18,151 nucleotides of DNA from DATBMY01 sp036554605 (lineage in GTDB: Bacteria > Acidobacteriota > Blastocatellia > UBA7656): assembly GCA_036554605.1 (NCBI GenBank), contig DATBMY010000233.1:1-18151 (forward strand), read 5' to 3'. The notes below the pieces were generated by a model. That model saw only the letters and a program-made list of their open reading frames with translations, was not told the origin of the DNA and searched no databases. Positions within the stretch are counted from its first letter, which is position 1; every line of letters begins with the position of its first letter. The translations under genes and the position numbers were made by a program. Positions 15,320 through 18,151 of the stretch are shown piece after piece.

Positions 15320-16567
15320 TTACTGCTCGGAGTACTCTCGGGCGACGAGCACCGCATTGTTTCCGCCAAACCCGAACGAATTCGATATGGCCGTCCTGAT
15401 GGGCCGGCCGCGGTCCATACGCCTGGGGCCTTCGGTCACATAATCGAGGTCGCACTGGGGGTCGGCTTCCTCGTAATTGATAGTCGGGGGCACAAGCTTC
15501 TTCTCGATAGCCAGCACGGCGGCGATAAACTCGATGGCGCCGGCCGCGCCCATGGAGTGTCCTATCATCGACTTTATAGAGTTTATCGGTATCTCATAAG
15601 CGCGGCTGCCGAAGACCCGTTTGATGGCCTCGGTCTCCGAAGCGTCGTTGAGCTTGGTTGCGGTGCCGTGCGCGTTTATGTGATCGACCTCTTCGGGGCC
15701 TATCCTGGCATCCTTGAGCGCCCGGTTGATGGCCTGCGCTTCGCCTTCCGGGTCGGGAAAAGTTATGTGCGCGGCGTCGGAGGTCGAGCCATAACCGAGT
15801 ATCTCCGCGTATATGTGCGCGCCGCGCTCAAGCGCGCTCTCCAGTGTTTCGAGCACCACGACGCCCGCCCCTTCCGATAGCACAAACCCGTCGCGGTTCG
15901 CGCTGAAAGGCTTGCAGGCGCGCTCGGCCGGCTCGTTCTTTGTCGAAAGCACTCGCATGTCTTTCCACGCGTCCATAACAAGCGGGGTGACCGGAGCCTC
16001 GGCCCCGCCCGCGATCATGCGCTCGGCGTGCCCGTAGCGTATCAGGTGAAAGGCATTGCCGATTGCGTTCGCTCCCGAAGAGCAGGCGGTGCTTATGGTT
16101 ATGTTCGGTCCGCGCGTCTTGTAACGTATGGCTATGTTCGACGAGGCGGCATTATACATGGATTTTGGTATGACGATGGCCGAGCGCCTTCCCTTCCCGT
16201 TCGAGTAATAAGCGCCGACGAATTCCTCGACCGAATTCTGGCCGCCGAAGCCCGTCCCCATTATCACGCCGAAATCATAGCTGTTGAGCTCGTCGTCGGA
16301 GAGCTTTGCTTCCCGCCGCGCCATCTCGGTCGCGGCGAGCGCCAGTTGAGATACCCGGTCGAGCCTCGACATCTCGCGCTCGTCAAAGAACTGCTCGGGA
16401 GTGAAGTCGCGGCATAGCCCCGCCACGGTCGTCTTCAAGTTCGACGTGTCGAAGCAGTCGATATGGGATATTCCGCTGCGCCCGCCGGCAAGCCCGGCCC
16501 AGACGCTCTCGCGTCCGACGCCGAGCGGCGTAATTATCCCGATCCCTGTGATTACAATTCGTCGCAT
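15320..16567 (-). CDS. FabF-like beta-ketoacyl-ACP synthase (KAS II type)
   Basis: 415 residues, normal KAS II length. The Cys-His-His triad is complete: C162 in STACSSGANAIG, H300 in NAHGTATKLND and H337 in KSMIGHSMGAAG, with conserved K332 and the C-terminal GFGGNN loop (399-404). It should condense malonyl-ACP with an acyl-ACP by decarboxylative Claisen reaction. The nucleophile elbow STACSSG is more like ketosynthases of specialised lipid or polyene clusters than the DTACA/TTACA form of housekeeping FabF, so I give no fabF symbol. Position between spt and an ACP gene suggests it makes or extends the acyl chain used there. The ribosome binding site (GAGAGA at 16573-16578) is weak and overlaps a tandem repeat. 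It is probably cotranscribed with spt. Confidence 0.92.
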   Translation of the reverse strand: MRRIVITGIGIITPLGVGRESVWAGLAGGRSGISHIDCFDTSNLKTTVAGLCRDFTPEQFFDEREMSRLDRVSQLALAATEMARREAKLSDDELNSYDFGVIMGTGFGGQNSVEEFVGAYYSNGKGRRSAIVIPKSMYNAASSNIAIRYKTRGPNITISTACSSGANAIGNAFHLIRYGHAERMIAGGAEAPVTPLVMDAWKDMRVLSTKNEPAERACKPFSANRDGFVLSEGAGVVVLETLESALERGAHIYAEILGYGSTSDAAHITFPDPEGEAQAINRALKDARIGPEEVDHINAHGTATKLNDASETEAIKRVFGSRAYEIPINSIKSMIGHSMGAAGAIEFIAAVLAIEKKLVPPTINYEEADPQCDLDYVTEGPRRMDRGRPIRTAISNSFGFGGNNAVLVAREYSEQ

Positions 16568-16575
16568 ACTTATCT

Positions 16576-16610
16576 CTCAAATTTGAGGTTTCAAATTTGA
16601 GATTTCAAAT
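16576..16610 (-). repeat. 14-bp tandem repeat at the spt-ketosynthase junction
   Basis: On the minus strand two adjacent 14-bp units, TTTGAAATCTCAAA (16596-16609) and TTTGAAACCTCAAA (16582-16595), differ at one base, and a partial third follows. Each unit is self-complementary at its ends (TTTGA with TCAAA). A 12-bp palindrome CTCAAATTTGAG lies at 16576-16587, and CTCAAATTT (16576-16584) can pair with AAATTTGAG (16593-16601). The array supplies the last codon and TGA stop of spt (16605-16610) and overlaps the weak ribosome binding site of the ketosynthase gene. A near-identical unit lies at 7383-7396. Confidence 0.75.
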
Positions 16611-17816
16611 CAGCTCCAGCCTCTTGCCTATTCTGCTCATAACCTCCAGCAACCGCTCGGCCTGCTCGTCGGAGTGCGTGGCCATGCAACTTATCCTTAT
16701 AAGGCTGTGCGACACGGCGGGCGCGAGCACCGGATTCGTATAAATGCCCTCGCCCATCAATTCCCAGAAAAACCTGCAGACCAGCGCTTCGTCATCGACG
16801 ACCACCGGAACTATCGGCGTTATCCCTTCAAGCAAACGGTATCCCATGCCGGTCAGTTCCCTGCGTATGAGCGCGCTCATGTGGCCGAGCCGCTCTCGCC
16901 GCTCCGGCTCGCGCTCTATTATCTCCAATGCTTTCAGCACCGCGGCGGCATTGGCGGGCGCAAGCGACGCCGAATAGACGAACGCCCGGCTGTGATGCTT
17001 TATAAACTCTATGATCTCGCGGCGCGCGGCGACGAACCCGCCGATGGAGGCGAAGGATTTCGAGAACGTGCCCATCACGATGTCGACGTCTTGCTCGACG
17101 CCATAATGTTCCGCCGTTCCGCGCCCGCTCGCGCCAAGAACTCCTATTGCATGCGCCTCGTCAACATATATGCGCGCGTTGTACTTGTGCGCAAGCCGCA
17201 CGATCTCCGGCAGGTTAGCCGTGTCGCCCTCCATCGAGAATACGCCGTCGACTACGATTAATCTTCCCTCGTCGCTCTGCAAGCTCGCGAGCGCCTTTTC
17301 GAGGTCCTCCATATCGTTATGGCGGAACCTCATAGTGCGGGCGAACGAGGCCAGGCAGCCATCGAGTATAGAAGCGTGTATATTGCGGTCGGCTATTATG
17401 CAGTCGCCCTTCTGGGCTATGGTCGAGAGCGCGCCCAGATTCGTCTGAAAGCCCGTGCCGAAGACAAGCGCCGATTCGCGCTTCATGAAACGGGCGAGCG
17501 CCTCCTCGAGCCTAACGTGCAGGTCCATGGTGCCGTTTAGCATGCGCGAGCCCGAACACCCCGTGCCGTAGCAGTCAATCGCTGCCCGGGCGGCCTGTTT
17601 TACTTCTTCGTGAGTTGTAAGGCCGAGGTAGTTATTGGAGCCGAACATCAGTATCGGGCGGTCGCCCATCATCACTTCGGCTTCACCCGAGTCGGACGCG
17701 CTGGAAAACTCGGTAAAGTAAGGATAGAGACCCGCGCGGCGGAACTCGTCGGCCTTCGTGAACCCTATAGCTTTTTCGAATATATCTTTCGCAAGCTTGT
17801 GCGACCGCTGTTGCAT
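16605..17816 (-). CDS. spt: Serine palmitoyltransferase (alpha-oxoamine synthase family)
   Basis: 403 residues, PLP fold-type I. It joins L-serine to an acyl thioester to give 3-ketosphinganine, the first step of sphingolipid synthesis. Active-site residues: H148 (NIHASILDG, stacks on PLP), D219 and H222 (VDEAHAIGVLG), and the PLP lysine K253 in GTFSKSFASIGGF. The family-specific reading GLYPYF (29-34), MFGSNNYLGL (57-66), GTGCSGSRMLNGT (84-96), VVDGVFSMEGD (188-198) and MATHSDEQ near 378-385 is close to Bacteroidetes SPT. This separates it from 2-amino-3-ketobutyrate ligase and AONS (BioF), the main alternatives. No membrane segment, as expected for soluble bacterial SPT. GAGGGTG precedes the ATG. 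It is first gene of a likely spt-ketosynthase-acp operon. No ceramide synthase or reductase is in the window. I am confident of SPT over related enzymes, but the acyl chain length is unknown. Confidence 0.88.
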   Translation of the reverse strand: MQQRSHKLAKDIFEKAIGFTKADEFRRAGLYPYFTEFSSASDSGEAEVMMGDRPILMFGSNNYLGLTTHEEVKQAARAAIDCYGTGCSGSRMLNGTMDLHVRLEEALARFMKRESALVFGTGFQTNLGALSTIAQKGDCIIADRNIHASILDGCLASFARTMRFRHNDMEDLEKALASLQSDEGRLIVVDGVFSMEGDTANLPEIVRLAHKYNARIYVDEAHAIGVLGASGRGTAEHYGVEQDVDIVMGTFSKSFASIGGFVAARREIIEFIKHHSRAFVYSASLAPANAAAVLKALEIIEREPERRERLGHMSALIRRELTGMGYRLLEGITPIVPVVVDDEALVCRFFWELMGEGIYTNPVLAPAVSHSLIRISCMATHSDEQAERLLEVMSRIGKRLELI

Positions 17817-17902
17817 TTACGCACCCTCATCCAACCGCAATAGTGTTCACTGCTAACCTACGAGGGACCCTGCCGAGTATTAAGCTCCCTACAATGCGGG
17901 GT

Positions 17903-17930
17903 ATTATAACTGAAAATCCCACAAGGGCAA
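17903..17930 (-). promoter_or_regulatory. Predicted sigma70-type promoter for the spt operon
   Basis: On the minus strand TTGCCC (17925-17930), a 16-bp spacer and a perfect TATAAT (17903-17908). The start would be about 80 nt before the spt ATG. It lies in the 263-bp gap after alr, so spt is probably not read only from the alr transcript. Confidence 0.55.
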
Positions 17931-18079
17931 GCCACAAAAGATAGTTAGCGGCCCTCGATATTCAACGGCAGGTAGTGGTTTCTGGCCCGCCCTTTGATGC
18001 CGGTGGCCGTCCTGGTCGGGCGCCGAAAAGAGCTCCCGAGGGCGGCCGGTCCGGTCCGCCTCCCGTATGAAGGCTCTCC
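17931..18079. other. Alr-spt intergenic stretch with GC-rich hairpin
   Basis: No gene is visible. GGCGG (18041-18045) and CCGCC (18056-18060) enclose CCGGTCCGGT, giving a strong short hairpin about 20 bp past the alr stop on the minus strand. A short T-rich stretch (CTCTTTTC) follows after about 9 bp. It may be a weak terminator for alr; I see nothing else here. Confidence 0.3.
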
Positions 18080-18151
18080 TTATCGCCCGCGCGAATAGAC
18101 CCGGGGGACGCGAGCGGAGACGGCGCAGGTGACCTCGTAGGAGATTGTCTG
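18080..18151 (-). CDS. alr: Alanine racemase, C-terminal fragment (cut by window edge)
   Basis: Only the last 23 codons and the TAA stop are in the window; the gene continues past the right edge. The peptide, ISYEVTCAVSARVPRVYSR at its core, matches the conserved C-terminal end of alanine racemase (YEV...S.RVPRVY). The enzyme is PLP-dependent, interconverts L- and D-alanine and supplies D-Ala for peptidoglycan. The active-site lysine and tyrosine lie outside the window, so integrity cannot be judged. Another Alr-family racemase of related fold is possible. Confidence 0.8.
   Translation of the reverse strand, partial: QTISYEVTCAVSARVPRVYSRGR

Noticed and set aside
16605..17816. 2-amino-3-ketobutyrate CoA ligase (kbl) or BioF as the identity of the alpha-oxoamine synthase
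   Set aside because: The motifs and C-terminus fit Bacteroidetes-type SPT better, there is no threonine dehydrogenase or biotin gene nearby, and the neighbours are a ketosynthase and an ACP.

Overview
The window looks like a stretch of chromosome from a moderately GC-rich bacterium with a Gram-negative-type envelope. My best guess is an acidobacterium (Blastocatellia-like). That guess rests on gene content: an MglB-MglA pair with an MglA very close to the myxobacterial protein, several Sec-exported hydrolases, a periplasmic lytic transglycosylase, and a Bacteroidetes-like serine palmitoyltransferase. There is no rRNA or other phylogenetic marker to confirm it. I see no phage, transposon, CRISPR array, tRNA or plasmid feature. 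All full-length genes appear intact.

Layout. Bases 1-572 hold no convincing gene but contain several perfect short hairpins. Then come a secreted M14 carboxypeptidase (minus strand), a hemerythrin-like protein (plus), a D-threonine aldolase / D-serine dehydratase-family PLP enzyme (minus) and an exported beta-lactamase-fold serine hydrolase (plus). A nested inverted repeat at 7350-7438 separates the last of these from a minus-strand run of three genes, read as M20 peptidase, then soluble lytic transglycosylase, then xerC. A divergent promoter region at about 12191-12466 leads to mglB and mglA (plus), followed by an exported alpha/beta hydrolase of the S9 type (plus).

The right end carries a compact minus-strand lipid operon, read as serine palmitoyltransferase, then a FabF-like ketosynthase, then a small acyl carrier protein. 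Upstream of it, the last 23 codons of an alanine racemase run off the window edge.

How the genes fit together. The most coherent system is the spt-ketosynthase-ACP operon. It has its own carrier protein and condensing enzyme beside the enzyme that commits serine to long-chain-base synthesis, which suggests an ACP-fed sphingolipid-like pathway. The mglBA pair is a polarity or motility switch module with no motility genes beside it. A looser theme is cell-wall and D-amino-acid metabolism (alanine racemase, D-amino-acid PLP enzyme, lytic transglycosylase, penicillin-binding-type hydrolase); these genes are not one operon and the link is only suggestive.

Non-coding signals of interest are a 14-bp tandem repeat that supplies the end of spt and fills the spt-ketosynthase junction, a related copy inside the palindrome at 7350-7438, and a roughly 140-nt mglB leader with competing stems. 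AUA is used unusually often for isoleucine in mglB.
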